Assembly: GCF_022095615.2 (NCBI RefSeq)
Contig: NZ_CP155560.1
Coordinates: forward strand, 434,001 to 498,000
From: Bacillus thuringiensis
Lineage (GTDB): Bacteria > Bacillota > Bacilli > Bacillales > Bacillaceae_G
Length of the DNA: 64,000 nt
Direction of reading: 5' to 3'
Part shown: piece after piece, positions 45,899 to 55,465 of the stretch
Layout of the letters: each line of letters starts with the position of its first letter
Position numbering within the stretch: the stretch's first letter is position 1
The notes under the pieces: model-generated
Database searches by the model: none
What the model was told of the DNA's origin: nothing
What the model saw: only the letters and a program-made list of their open reading frames with translations
Position numbers and translations under genes: made by a program

Positions 45899-47608
45899 TT
45901 ATTTTATTTCCATTGCGTTTAGCACCTGATTTGGAGCTGTTATTGTTACACCAGCACGTACTAAACGTTCGAAGGTACGCATAAACTCTAGTAAATTAAA
46001 CTGTTTTGGTAGCTCAATCACACGCAGCTGCTCTTGTGGGAGTTTATCAATTGCTTCGATAAACCATTCACGCACATCACTTGGGATAGTACGGTCTTTA
46101 TGACCACGAACTTTTAGTTTTTCACGCATTTCAATTTCTAAAGCGATATATGCATGAAGATTTACTCCCTGATCATATGCATATTTTCTAAATAACGTTT
46201 CTTCCTGGTATTTTAGATAATTACGGTGATAAGACTCTTCCGTCACTGGTACCGCAAACTTCTGTTTCAGTAGTGCATGTACATTTTTAAACATCTTCTT
46301 AATGTTATGAAGAGAGTACATAGAATAATGTAGACCAAAATTAAAGACAGCTTGCTCACGTTCACTATTTCTCTCTTTTGGTATGTGTTGCGCAATAAGA
46401 GGGTAGATACCTTCTTTCGCTGCAGTATCAAGGATTTGATATTGAGATGTTTGATGTAATAGTTTTTTCAATGTATATACAATTTTTGTTGGATATCCTT
46501 CTTTTCGATCAACCATATCACGAAGCCCACGAATGACACTGCGAATTTGACGATGACAAGTATGCTTTAAGACATGAATGAACTTATTCATGTCTGAAGA
46601 CAGTTCACCAATATTCATTTCTTGTAGAACTGATTCGATGAATTTCGCTTTACGAGCATAGGTAGCTTTTGGTGTAAATGGATCTCTGTGCTGTTCTTCA
46701 CCAGCTTCTTTCGTACATAGGAAGTCCGAATGGATAGATAGATATAAGGTTGTATATCGTTTTGTATGCTTTACCCCTTTTTGCATTTTACAAATTTTGA
46801 ATAGGGGATTCCCCGTACATGGTAAAGCAGTTGTTAATTCTTCAATAACCGCGCGGATTTGATGCGGATATTTTTTATGTAAGAAACGATACATCCCGCC
46901 AAAGTGTGTTTTATTTCCTCTTTCGTCCTGCTTGTCCAAAGAACGTTTTAAAGTTGTTTCTGTATGTTGTTGCATAGCAATGTCTAAGAATAGTTTCTTA
47001 GCTGCTACAGATAGCTTAAAGAAAGCCTTTGTAAATACAATAGGACTAATATATACGTATGGATTTGCTTTTTTTGTTTCCTCATTCATAAAATGAGTCA
47101 GCTTGATTGTATATCGGCCATCTACTCCGTTTTCAATGGAGATAATGTTATGTAAGTTTAATTTCTTTAATGCAATATAGAATTGAGAGTGTTGGATATA
47201 AGCAAATTCTTCTTTATATTGCTTGTAATCTTCCCACATCATATGTATTGTTACATTTGGAATGACGCCATTTGTATAGCATTTTTTATGTAGGTATAAG
47301 AATACTTCAAGATCAGCATTCGTAATACCGTATAATTTATGTTTTCTTCCTGTTTTTTCTTCAATTGCAGACATTGTGCGACGTGAAAAAGATGGCTTGG
47401 CTTTTTCGACAAAGCCTTCTACGTCAGCAATACGTTCTTCGTATGTCATGTGCTGCAGAATATCTTCTAAATAGGTATCTTTATAGCTGTAGTACTTCTC
47501 CTCAAATGTTTCCACAAATTTTTGCCAAGATTTTAGTGTGACTAAAACTGCGTTTGTCTTTTCTCCATTTAAGCTACGTTGATTTTGAATAATAAATGAT
47601 TTCCCCAT
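45899..47608 (-). CDS. Candidate plasmid replication initiator (unrecognised family)
   Basis: A 569-residue basic protein. ATG at 47608 (MGKSFIIQNQRSLNGEKTNA) with GGAGGTG six bases upstream. The N-terminal third includes winged-helix-like segments (NADLEVFLYLHKKCYTNGVI; HSQFYIALKKLNLHNIISIE). The C-terminal half is helical and Lys/Arg-rich. I do not recognise a named family. A set of direct repeats (iterons, 47798-48437) stands directly upstream, which is the usual arrangement for a theta-type Rep protein. Replication initiation is therefore inferred from context. It would be a second system beside TubZ. Confidence 0.5.
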   Translation of the reverse strand: MGKSFIIQNQRSLNGEKTNAVLVTLKSWQKFVETFEEKYYSYKDTYLEDILQHMTYEERIADVEGFVEKAKPSFSRRTMSAIEEKTGRKHKLYGITNADLEVFLYLHKKCYTNGVIPNVTIHMMWEDYKQYKEEFAYIQHSQFYIALKKLNLHNIISIENGVDGRYTIKLTHFMNEETKKANPYVYISPIVFTKAFFKLSVAAKKLFLDIAMQQHTETTLKRSLDKQDERGNKTHFGGMYRFLHKKYPHQIRAVIEELTTALPCTGNPLFKICKMQKGVKHTKRYTTLYLSIHSDFLCTKEAGEEQHRDPFTPKATYARKAKFIESVLQEMNIGELSSDMNKFIHVLKHTCHRQIRSVIRGLRDMVDRKEGYPTKIVYTLKKLLHQTSQYQILDTAAKEGIYPLIAQHIPKERNSEREQAVFNFGLHYSMYSLHNIKKMFKNVHALLKQKFAVPVTEESYHRNYLKYQEETLFRKYAYDQGVNLHAYIALEIEMREKLKVRGHKDRTIPSDVREWFIEAIDKLPQEQLRVIELPKQFNLLEFMRTFERLVRAGVTITAPNQVLNAMEIK

Positions 47609-47727
47609 CTTTTTCACCTCCGTTCTGCAAAATTCGATATGTATGCCAGAATACTATAAAATATACCAATTTTGATTATAGCAAATCGAAAATTGACGAA
47701 AGGTGCTCCTTTAAGAAGAAAAATAGC

Positions 47728-48440
47728 AACTTGCAACAGCCTATAAAGCCAAGCGTACCAAGGGATTGGAGGATTTTATTATTTTTTTTTGTGTTAAGGA
47801 TACCGCAAACGTGTTGCAAGTTGAATTATGTGTGTATGAGTAAGTAAAAATACATCTAACCCCTTGATATATAAGGAAATTGAGTTGAAGTGATAAATAA
47901 GATAGGGAAAGGATACCGCAAACGTGTTGCAAGTTAAGAAGTATACTAATCAATTATAAATTATGCCGATTATTATTGATTTTAAAGGTTTTATTAGAGT
48001 TATATGAATTGGAATAGGGAAAGAATACCGCAAACAGTGTTGCATATTATGTGAAAAATAAGGGAAAGGATACCGCAAACGTGTTGCAAGTTAAGTTATA
48101 TGTATACGAATTAGTAAAAAACCCTCTAACCTGTTGATATATAAGGGATTAGAGTGAAAGTGTTAAAAAAGTTAGGGTGAGGATACCGCAAACATGTTGC
48201 ATGTTTGAGGCATAACTTGCTGCAAATATAATAAAATCACTTAGAAATTTAGAGAATAGCATGATTTTGTATGTAATTTACTAACTTGAGAAATAAATCA
48301 TACTGTTGCAAGTTGAAGATTAAAGGGAAAGGATACCGCAAACATGTTGCAAGTTGAAGAGTAAAGGGAGAGAAAAGCGCAAACATGTTGCAAGTTGAAG
48401 AGTAAGGGGAGAGAAAAGTGCAAACGTGTTGCAAGTTGAA
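47728..48440. repeat. Iteron array upstream of the candidate Rep gene
   Basis: A 25-bp motif GGATACCGCAAAC(G/A) followed by TGTTGCAAGTT recurs as direct repeats at 47798, 47911, 48022 (variant), 48068, 48181 (variant end) and 48331. Shortened forms GCAAAC.TGTTGCAAGTT follow at 48379 and 48419, and an inverted copy of AACTTGCAAC is at 47728. Between copies the DNA is AT-rich. The last copies merge into the repetitive reading frame downstream. A typical iteron origin layout. Confidence 0.75.
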
Positions 48441-49379
48441 GAGTTAAGGAAAGCAAAGCGCAAAAGGAATGCAAGTAAAAAAGAAAAGGTAAAAGAAAGA
48501 GCAGACATGTTGCAAATTGAAGAGTTAAGGAAAACAAAACGCAAAAGAGATGCAAGTAAAGGAGAAAAGGTAAAGGAAAGAGCAAAGATGTTGCAAGTTG
48601 AAGAGTTAAGGAGAGCAAAGCGTAAAAGGAATGCAAGTAAAAAAGAAAAGGTAAAAGAAAGAGCAGACATGTTGCAAATTGAAGAGTTAAGGAAAACAAA
48701 ACGCAAAAGAGATGCAAGTAAAGGAGAAAAGGTAAAGGAAAGAGCAAAGATGTTGCAAGTTGAAGAGTTAAGGAAAGCAAAGCGCAAAAGGAATGCAAGT
48801 AAAAAAGAAAAGGTAAAAGAAAGAGCAGACATGTTGCAAATTGAAGAGTTAAGGAAAACAAAACGCAAAAGAGATGCAAGTAAAGGAGAAAAGGTAAAGG
48901 AAAGAGCAAAGATGTTGCAAGTTGAAGAGTTAAGGAAAGCAAAGCGCAAAAGGAATGCAAGTAAAAAAGAAAAGGTAAAAGAAAGAGCAGACATGTTGCA
49001 AATTGAAGAGTTAAGGAAAACAAAACGCAAAAGAGATGCAAGTAAAGGAGAAAAGGTAAAGGAAAGAGCAAAGATGTTGCAAGTTGAAGAGTTAAGGAAA
49101 GCAAAGCGCAAAAGAGATGCAAGTAAAGGAGAAAAGGTAAAGGAAAGAGCAAACGTGTTGCAAGTTGAAGAGCTAAGGAAAGCAAAGCGCAAAAAGAATA
49201 CAGGTAAAGGGGAAAAGGTAAAAGAAAGAGCAAAGATGTTGCAAGTTGAAGAGTTAAGGAAAGCAAAGCGCAAAAAGAATACAGGTAAAGGAGAAAAGGT
49301 AAAGGAAAGAGCAGACATGTTGCAAGTTGAAGAGTTAAGGAAAGCAAAGCGCAAACTTTATAAATATCTGTTACAATAA
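48426..49379 (+). CDS. Repetitive basic protein made from iteron-like DNA
   Basis: A 317-residue frame made of eleven 27-residue repeats and a final partial one. Each unit is close to MLQVEELRKAKRKRNASKKE then KVKERAD; units of two types (VEELRKAKRKRN and IEELRKTKRKRD) alternate, giving a 162-bp higher-order repeat. The DNA of each unit contains TGTTGCAAGTT, the iteron core. The predicted protein would be a long charged helix. GTG start with AGGGGAGAG upstream. The minus strand is also open in two frames, because the repeat lacks stops, so coding status is uncertain. Confidence 0.4.
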   Translation: MLQVEELRKAKRKRNASKKEKVKERADMLQIEELRKTKRKRDASKGEKVKERAKMLQVEELRRAKRKRNASKKEKVKERADMLQIEELRKTKRKRDASKGEKVKERAKMLQVEELRKAKRKRNASKKEKVKERADMLQIEELRKTKRKRDASKGEKVKERAKMLQVEELRKAKRKRNASKKEKVKERADMLQIEELRKTKRKRDASKGEKVKERAKMLQVEELRKAKRKRDASKGEKVKERANVLQVEELRKAKRKKNTGKGEKVKERAKMLQVEELRKAKRKKNTGKGEKVKERADMLQVEELRKAKRKLYKYLLQ

Positions 49380-49456
49380 ATTAAATATAATAGTAGTAAA
49401 TATTTTTATGATGAAAACTACTTTGTTGTGATCCATGGTTTAGGGAGGAATATAAA

Positions 49457-51154
49457 GTGGATAACTTAATACAAATGTTTCGAGATGCATTGCTAATCTC
49501 TGAGCCAATTTATAAAACGAATGAGCCATTGTGGAATAAGTGGAATGCATACTTTAAAGATGTTGAAAGCAATAATAATAAAGTACTAACCTCAAATTAT
49601 GCTTCTTCATCATTTACTGCATTAGTATCGTGGTTAGAGAAAAAGCAAGAGTCCGGTATTACATTGTTACAAATTTATGCGAAAATTGATTCTTATAAGG
49701 AAGAAATATATACAGAAATTGACGGATTTATAGAAAAAGAATTTCAGAATGTAGCACCTTCAAATTCCGTAATATTAGAAAATGATCAAAATATCGATCA
49801 GACAAATATAGTGAACCATGAGGATTATTACGAGGTAAATAACTCTGCTGTTTATTATAAATTAAGAGATGGTATTGCAAAGAATCAATTTGAAGAGGAT
49901 GACAATACCAAAGTTTTACAATATCCTATTGAAACGAAATCTTCTAATGGGATGGCTCAACTTTCTTCACATAAAGACGAGGATTTAAGACTTACAAATA
50001 TTGAAGAGGCTGCCCGATGGAATACCCTTGTTGATGATGTAATGAGTAATATGGATGATTTAACAGCAGATTGTTTAGATGCAATTACAATACAGTGGAT
50101 CAACGAAGCAAAATCTCCAGATGAGTTTATTGATTTTTCATATGAGCAAGTTTTAGAAATGTGCAATATTCCAAAGACAGTCGTTAAAAATAAAGAATAT
50201 TATCGAGCTGAAGATAAAATTAAAATAGCAAAAAGAATTGCGGCTTTAGCAAGTATTTTTATCTATTTAAATGATGAAAATGAAGTCGTAGTATTAAATG
50301 ACCGTGAAGATGAAGGGGAACGACTAGAATTAAAGCGTGAGGTTGTTAAACGATTATTTGTATTAGATTCGGTTGTATTGTGGAGACATAGTGTTACAAA
50401 TGAATATATGGGCATTGAATCTTGTCGTATTAAGCCAGGCAGCTTTTTAACCAATTACTTATACGGATCAAATAATACAACAGCATTATTGTCTAAAAAA
50501 GCACTTGAATACAATAGCTATAGACATAAATATCATAAAAGGTTAATTCGATACTTAACATGGCAATGGAGAATTAGACAAATGTATTCATCATTGAAAA
50601 AGCCATATTCTATAGGTGGGGACAAAGGGCTGCTAGCAGTAATGGATATCCCAAAAGATTGGAAGCCAAATCGTATTAGAGAACAGTTAGAAAATGTTTT
50701 AATGGATTTAGAAAATGAAAAAGTAATCTCTCATTGGGAGTATAGTGATCCACTTGATGAACAACAAATTGGAAAACGTAATTGGTTTAAAAATTATTAC
50801 ACTAACTTAGGAATAACGATTTTACCACCTGAGGAAATGCTGCAATCAATGGATAGGGTAATTGGAAAGAAGAGCATAGAAGAACCTCAGGAACAATTAC
50901 CTGAAGTAACAGTTGTTAAAGAGATAAAGAAGACAGTAGAATCGGTCGAGCAAATAGAGAAAAAGATTCGTGACCAAATACTGAAAGTACACAATGAAAA
51001 AAAGGTAAGCATTCGTGAAATAGCAGATGAAATTAGTATTTCTCCGTCTACATTATCGAGATTTTGTAATCATAAAACAAAACGTTTATCTAAAAAAGCA
51101 TTAGAAAAGCTAACTAAATGGTGTGAAAGACAAGAAATATTAGAAAAGATGTAA
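49457..51154 (+). CDS. HTH protein of the second replication region
   Basis: A 565-residue soluble protein. GTG start with GGGAGG upstream. The first 250 residues are acidic; the middle (about 270-440) is basic and may hold a winged helix (LLAVMDIPKDWKPNRIREQL). The last 50 residues are a Cro/C1-type helix-turn-helix (KVSIREIADEISISPSTLSR; FCNHKTKRLSKKALEKLTKW). Not recognised as a whole. It faces away from the candidate Rep gene with the repeats in between. It may bind the iterons or regulate copy number. Confidence 0.55.
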   Translation: MDNLIQMFRDALLISEPIYKTNEPLWNKWNAYFKDVESNNNKVLTSNYASSSFTALVSWLEKKQESGITLLQIYAKIDSYKEEIYTEIDGFIEKEFQNVAPSNSVILENDQNIDQTNIVNHEDYYEVNNSAVYYKLRDGIAKNQFEEDDNTKVLQYPIETKSSNGMAQLSSHKDEDLRLTNIEEAARWNTLVDDVMSNMDDLTADCLDAITIQWINEAKSPDEFIDFSYEQVLEMCNIPKTVVKNKEYYRAEDKIKIAKRIAALASIFIYLNDENEVVVLNDREDEGERLELKREVVKRLFVLDSVVLWRHSVTNEYMGIESCRIKPGSFLTNYLYGSNNTTALLSKKALEYNSYRHKYHKRLIRYLTWQWRIRQMYSSLKKPYSIGGDKGLLAVMDIPKDWKPNRIREQLENVLMDLENEKVISHWEYSDPLDEQQIGKRNWFKNYYTNLGITILPPEEMLQSMDRVIGKKSIEEPQEQLPEVTVVKEIKKTVESVEQIEKKIRDQILKVHNEKKVSIREIADEISISPSTLSRFCNHKTKRLSKKALEKLTKWCERQEILEKM

Positions 51155-51315
51155 TATAGGCTAAGTATTTCTCTTAATAATAGTCAAATTAAAAATACAC
51201 ATACATTATGTATGTGTATTTTACTTATTACCAATTATAATAATCTGAATTTTCTTTATAATTAGTGATTTTGTAGGGTAAAGGTTCTACTTGAAACTCG
51301 ATATAGTTATGCTGT

Positions 51316-51783
51316 TTAATCCACTACAATTAAATTTCTTGTCTTATCGATATGGTTCAGTAACATACGATACTCATCTTCATACATAGTTAAACGTTGT
51401 AGAAGGGATTGATTCTCAGCTTCTAAATCTTCGATTTGATTTTGTAACTTTGTCAATTCATTCACATCTTTATAATTTTGTAGAAAGAGAATAATGTCAT
51501 CTAATGTAATAGGTAAAGAGTTTGTTTCTTTTTCTGGTGGAGAGAAGGGAATGTTGTTTCCCGCTTTTCGCTCTTTTTTTGCTTGTTGTATTTCTTCTTG
51601 ATATTGTTTTCTCACATATGAATTCCAACGAAATCCACAAGCTGCGGGTGTTCTAGCTAGTAGTTTTGCTACTTCTTTGAATGCAGCTAACTGTGTTCCA
51701 CCGTTACGAACATTCTGAAGTACTGTTGATGCGAGAAGTAAATCGTTATCATCAGTCCAGGAATCTTGTCTTGAGATTACCAC
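51316..51783 (-). CDS. RsfA-family transcription factor
   Basis: A 155-residue DNA-binding protein. GTG start with GGAGG seven bases upstream. The N-terminal 60 residues form a Myb/SANT-like domain ([40 protein letters not shown]), the mark of the RsfA family of B. subtilis prespore regulators. The linker is basic and the C-terminus is a coiled coil ([20 protein letters not shown]). Plasmid copies are common in the B. cereus group. It may tie plasmid genes to sporulation; targets unknown. Confidence 0.85.
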   Translation of the reverse strand: MVISRQDSWTDDNDLLLASTVLQNVRNGGTQLAAFKEVAKLLARTPAACGFRWNSYVRKQYQEEIQQAKKERKAGNNIPFSPPEKETNSLPITLDDIILFLQNYKDVNELTKLQNQIEDLEAENQSLLQRLTMYEDEYRMLLNHIDKTRNLIVVD

Positions 51784-52136
51784 ATTTTAACCTCCTTATA
51801 TGTTTTATATTACATATATGCAATTACTCAAAATGATAGAAGCCCAACTTTTTTTGAAATAATTGGGGACAAGTTAATAGAAGTATGTATGATTTTACAT
51901 GCAAAATTGCATTTAAGGTTGACTATTTCGCAAAGGTGTAACTATACTTGTTACAGTAATGCAGCTGAATGAATAAAATTGTTGGTATGAATTAGTTGTA
52001 TTTATGATGTATAAAAAAATATTAAAGAATGAATGGAGTTGAAAATACAGTCCTACATATAAAACGTTTTGATAAAAAGAAGTTAGGTAATATACATTTT
52101 TTTATAATTATATATTGATAAGAAGAGGTGCACGTT
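51784..52136. other. Intergenic region upstream of the subtilase
   Basis: No gene. AT-rich; it must hold the promoters of the RsfA-like gene and of the secreted protease. No consensus could be fixed. Confidence 0.4.
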
Positions 52137-53777
52137 TTGAAAATTTTTAAGGGAATTCTAGTTTCTTCAATTGCATTAACAGCATTTAATGGAGTAGGCG
52201 GTATACTTCCAAGTGAAAAATCAGAAGTTGCCTACGCAGCTACTTACAATTATTCAAATAAGCAATTGAATTCTACTGTACATAAGCAAGCTACTAAACA
52301 ATTAATTTTAAAATTTAAAAATGAAGCGAATTTACCATATCAGGATGGAATAGAAAAATTCATTAAAGAAGAAAAACAAGATCCTGAATTAATTAGAATT
52401 TTAGCTGAATACCCAAATGTAACTATAAATCGACTTTTTAGTTCTTTAAATCCTAAAGAAATTAAAAATCTAGGTAAAGAAATAAAAGATTCCGATCAAA
52501 TTTCTTCTAATTTGCTAAACTATTATATTGTAGAAACTCAAGATAATATAGATGTACAAGCATTACTTACAAAAATTGAAAAATTATCTCTTGTTGAAAC
52601 GGCGTATTTACAGGAAGAAGAGGCGCCACCAGAAGAGCGTTTACCAAATTTATCTGTTAATCCATATGATGAACCTAGACTTACAAGACAAGGTTACCTT
52701 GAACCAGCACCATTAGGAATTAATGCACCTTATGCCTGGAGCATAAAAGGTGGAGATGGAAAAGGAACTACTTTTGTAGACATGGAGTATGGCTGGTTAT
52801 TTAGTCATGAGGATTTAGTGAATCAAAAGATTGAATTGATATCCGGACAGAATAAGAGTGAACACCATGATCATGGTACCTCAGTCTTAGGGATTGTTTC
52901 GGCAGAAGATAATAACATAGGTGGAATTGGGATTGCACCAAAAGCTAAGGTAAAGGTTGTATCTCAGATTAGAGATAATGGTAGGTACAATACAGCTGAT
53001 GCGATCTTAAGTGCAGTTAACAATATGCAAGCTGGAGATATCCTTTTATTAGAAGCCCAAGCTACTTATGATGGATATGGAGATAAGAACTATCTTCCTG
53101 TAGAAGTAAAACCGGATATATTTGATGCAATTCGTATGGGAGCAAATAAAGGAATTATTATTATTGAAGCAGGTGCAAACGGCGGAAACGATTTAGATCA
53201 ATTTAGAGACCGTAATGGTAAACAAGTTCTCAATCGTAATAGTCCTGATTTTAAAGATTCAGGGGCAATTATGGTTGGGGCAGCTTCTGCAAGGGTTCCT
53301 CATAAACGTTCATATTTCTCTAATTATGGTAGTAGGGTAGATGTGTATGGATGGGGGAATGCAGTAGATACAACAGATGCTAAACCAAGTGAATTTACAA
53401 CAAATTTATATACATCTAGCTTTAGTGGAACATCTAGTGCATCACCTATTATTGCTGGTGCTGCTGCATCAATTCAAGGAATTGCAAAAAATAATCAGGG
53501 AAAAGTATATACACCAAGCCAGCTTAGGGATATTTTAAGTGATTCTAGTACCGGAACGAAATCTAATGATCCAATTAATGATAAAATTGGTGTTTTACCT
53601 GATTTAAAAGCCATTTTATCTAAACTTGGTTTTTCACCAAACGTAGGTAATGATTCTTCCATTGTATTTCCTGAGGAGCAAGAAATAAATAAAGGGAATC
53701 AAGGTTCTACTATTACGTTCCCGAAAGAGGATTCCGATAATAGTGAAGGAAACTCTAACTTCATTTTCCCAGAATAA
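52137..53777 (+). CDS. Secreted S8 subtilisin-like serine protease
   Basis: A 546-residue exported protease. TTG at 52137 (LKIFKGILVSSIALTAF) was chosen since AAGAGGTG lies six bases upstream. Signal peptide at residues 1-34, then a propeptide to about 180. The catalytic triad is visible: Asp in TTFVDMEYGW, His in EHHDHGTSVLGI, Ser in SFSGTSSASPIIAGAAA; the Asn of GANGGND forms the oxyanion hole. The C-terminal 45 residues are three short repeats ending in IVFPEE, ITFPKE and FIFPE. No wall anchor. Target protein unknown. Confidence 0.92.
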   Translation: MKIFKGILVSSIALTAFNGVGGILPSEKSEVAYAATYNYSNKQLNSTVHKQATKQLILKFKNEANLPYQDGIEKFIKEEKQDPELIRILAEYPNVTINRLFSSLNPKEIKNLGKEIKDSDQISSNLLNYYIVETQDNIDVQALLTKIEKLSLVETAYLQEEEAPPEERLPNLSVNPYDEPRLTRQGYLEPAPLGINAPYAWSIKGGDGKGTTFVDMEYGWLFSHEDLVNQKIELISGQNKSEHHDHGTSVLGIVSAEDNNIGGIGIAPKAKVKVVSQIRDNGRYNTADAILSAVNNMQAGDILLLEAQATYDGYGDKNYLPVEVKPDIFDAIRMGANKGIIIIEAGANGGNDLDQFRDRNGKQVLNRNSPDFKDSGAIMVGAASARVPHKRSYFSNYGSRVDVYGWGNAVDTTDAKPSEFTTNLYTSSFSGTSSASPIIAGAAASIQGIAKNNQGKVYTPSQLRDILSDSSTGTKSNDPINDKIGVLPDLKAILSKLGFSPNVGNDSSIVFPEEQEINKGNQGSTITFPKEDSDNSEGNSNFIFPE

Positions 53778-53862
53778 TAGAAATACCTCCTATTCAGTAT
53801 AAAAGAATCATATATAACTAGTTGTTTATAATAATTCAGAAAGCGTCTACCGCGCAATCAAG

Positions 53863-53962
53863 AATAATGAGTTTTTAAGCGTCTTAAAACTCATTATTAA
53901 ATATCTGCCCTAGGTAGGTCCTCATTCTTTTTTCTGTATAGAAGAAAGAGTGGGGATTTTTT
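53863..53962. terminator. Two hairpins after the subtilase gene
   Basis: AATAATGAGTTTT / AAAACTCATTATT (53863-53898) and, after a short gap, CCTCATTCTTT / AAGAGTGGGG followed by six T (53919-53962). The second looks like an intrinsic terminator on the plus strand. Confidence 0.55.
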
Positions 53963-53963
53963 G

Positions 53964-54110
53964 TTGCTTAAATTTGCGATAAAGGAGTTTTTAGATGATA
54001 GAGAGATTAAGAATTTAAGTTTTCACACAATAAAGTCTAATAAGGGAATTCTTAGGGAATTTGAATCTTTTTGTGTTGAGCAAGGGTTATTTGAACACTC
54101 ACTGCAATGA
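53964..54110 (+). pseudogene. Tyrosine recombinase N-terminal fragment
   Basis: A 48-residue frame (LLKFAIKEFLDDREIKNLSF; HTIKSNKGILREFESFCVEQ) that matches the SAM-like core-binding domain of phage-type integrases, then ends at TGA. No catalytic domain follows. It marks the edge of a phage- or plasmid-derived segment with different codon use. Confidence 0.5.
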
Positions 54111-54205
54111 GAAAAAGTGAAATCAATCAAGCAGTAGTAGTTAGCTCAAGCATGTTTGCATTCGGCTATATCATAGTAGTTATGATGAGCCACTTACTTG
54201 AGTAA
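54107..54205 (+). CDS. Small single-helix membrane protein
   Basis: A 32-residue frame, MRKSEINQAVVVSSSMFAFG then YIIVVMMSHLLE, overlapping the end of the integrase fragment by ATGA. One membrane helix. No clear ribosome site. Possibly a phage-derived peptide; low confidence. Confidence 0.3.
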   Translation: MRKSEINQAVVVSSSMFAFGYIIVVMMSHLLE

Positions 54206-54327
54206 AGTAAAAACTATATCTCAAGACCAAATGAATATCATAGACATCTAGTCATCTGGTCACTATACTATATATGTAACTAAATGTATATATAAATAAT
54301 AAATAAGTAACTTGGAGGAAAGCAACA

Positions 54328-55002
54328 ATGAAATTTGACAAATTAAAAATCGCTGAAAAGGTTAAATCAATCAACGGGAAAAGCTGGGCTAAGATTGGCG
54401 CTTGTGCTTTTATCTTCTTCACACTTAATAGTTGTCACAATAACAGATATGACAGAGCTATTGCCCGTGAACAAAGCGATTATAACGAACTAGTAGATAA
54501 ACATAATGAGCTAGTGAAACTGCATAAGGAAGTCAAAGAGGAAAACACAAAGATGAAGAGTGAAATCTATGCAAAGGAAAACCCACCTGAGGAGCGCCCT
54601 CTTGAGAAAGCTGAAGAGGAGGAAACACAATCAATCCCTGTGGAAGAGGAATCTAATCAGGATAGAGAAGAAGCTCTCAAAGTTGAGCAGCAAACAGAAC
54701 GCAAAAAGAAAGCATATCAGGGTACTACTGGATGGAGTGAAGAAGCTCTTAAGACATATAAACAGCTAACGGACGATAAGCTTAATAGATGGGCTAGTGA
54801 GGACATGCTAAAACATGCAAAAGTAGGAGTTAAATTTGCGGAGATTGATGATGCTCATATGCCTTGGACTGACAGTACCGTACCTATGAGTGGTGGAGCT
54901 ATGAAGAAAATCTACTTGAACGGACATGATCAACTAGAGGTGACTATTAGCGCCACTGGAACGATAACAAAAGCCGAATATCTTAAAAATGTTAACGAGT
55001 AA
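54328..55002 (+). CDS. Phage-type lipoprotein with coiled coil
   Basis: A 224-residue protein. ATG with TTGGAGG upstream. An N-terminal hydrophobic segment (WAKIGACAFIFFTLNSCHNN) carries a lipobox-like LNSC, so lipid anchoring at the membrane is likely. A coiled coil covers about residues 50-85 (YNELVDKHNELVKLHKEVKE), then a Glu-rich linker (about 90-135), and a C-terminal domain of about 85 residues (SEEALKTYKQLTDDKLNRWA). Codon use and the neighbours point to a phage origin. Function unknown. Confidence 0.6.
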   Translation: MKFDKLKIAEKVKSINGKSWAKIGACAFIFFTLNSCHNNRYDRAIAREQSDYNELVDKHNELVKLHKEVKEENTKMKSEIYAKENPPEERPLEKAEEEETQSIPVEEESNQDREEALKVEQQTERKKKAYQGTTGWSEEALKTYKQLTDDKLNRWASEDMLKHAKVGVKFAEIDDAHMPWTDSTVPMSGGAMKKIYLNGHDQLEVTISATGTITKAEYLKNVNE

Positions 55003-55010
55003 CTATCTAA

Positions 55011-55441
55011 AAGAATAAATAAATAAATAAATAAATAAATAATGGAAATCGAATTTTGTAATGTAGATAACGTGTGGAAGCTTTTTAAAGGTGATGGCTC
55101 GGAGGAAATTCTTTGTAAGGCTTTTGGGGAAGTCGTTGAGAAGTACCTAAGTATTTATATAGGATTCGCTCGAAAAGAGCAAGTCCTAGGATGATAAAGC
55201 AAGAGTAGGACAAAGTTTTAGAAGGCCTTAACGTCCTTGAAAGGAAAGGATTTATCACAAGTAACCAACGTTTAGAATTTCTAGTGGACATGGGTATCAC
55301 CCATTCCGAGCTACTTGATAAGGAGAAAATACGAAGGCTTACACTGATTGAGAACATCATAATCACTGGGCAAGTGTGGCTAGACAAGGGGAACAGAAGA
55401 TATAACCAACTAGAAATTAGACGGGTTTATTATAAAGTCTG
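55011..55441 (+). pseudogene. Decayed phage-like genes
   Basis: A TAAA microsatellite (55011-55041) is followed by a 50-residue frame (MEIEFCNVDNVWKLFKGDGS...) ending at TGA 55194. A second frame from about 55211 to 55441 (VLEGLNVLERKGFITSNQRL ... GQVWLDKGNRRYNQLEIRRV) has no start codon. The two probably once formed one or two phage genes. Confidence 0.4.
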
Positions 55442-55465
55442 AATGGAAAACGGGAGTAAATAATA

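Noticed and set aside
47798..48437. CRISPR array as explanation for the 25-bp repeats
   Set aside because: Spacing is irregular (about 45-150 bases), copies vary, and there are no cas genes. The layout fits iterons.
48298..49354. Two long minus-strand open frames opposite the 81-bp repeats
   Set aside because: Both arise from stop-free repeat DNA, overlap each other in different frames, and lack start signals.
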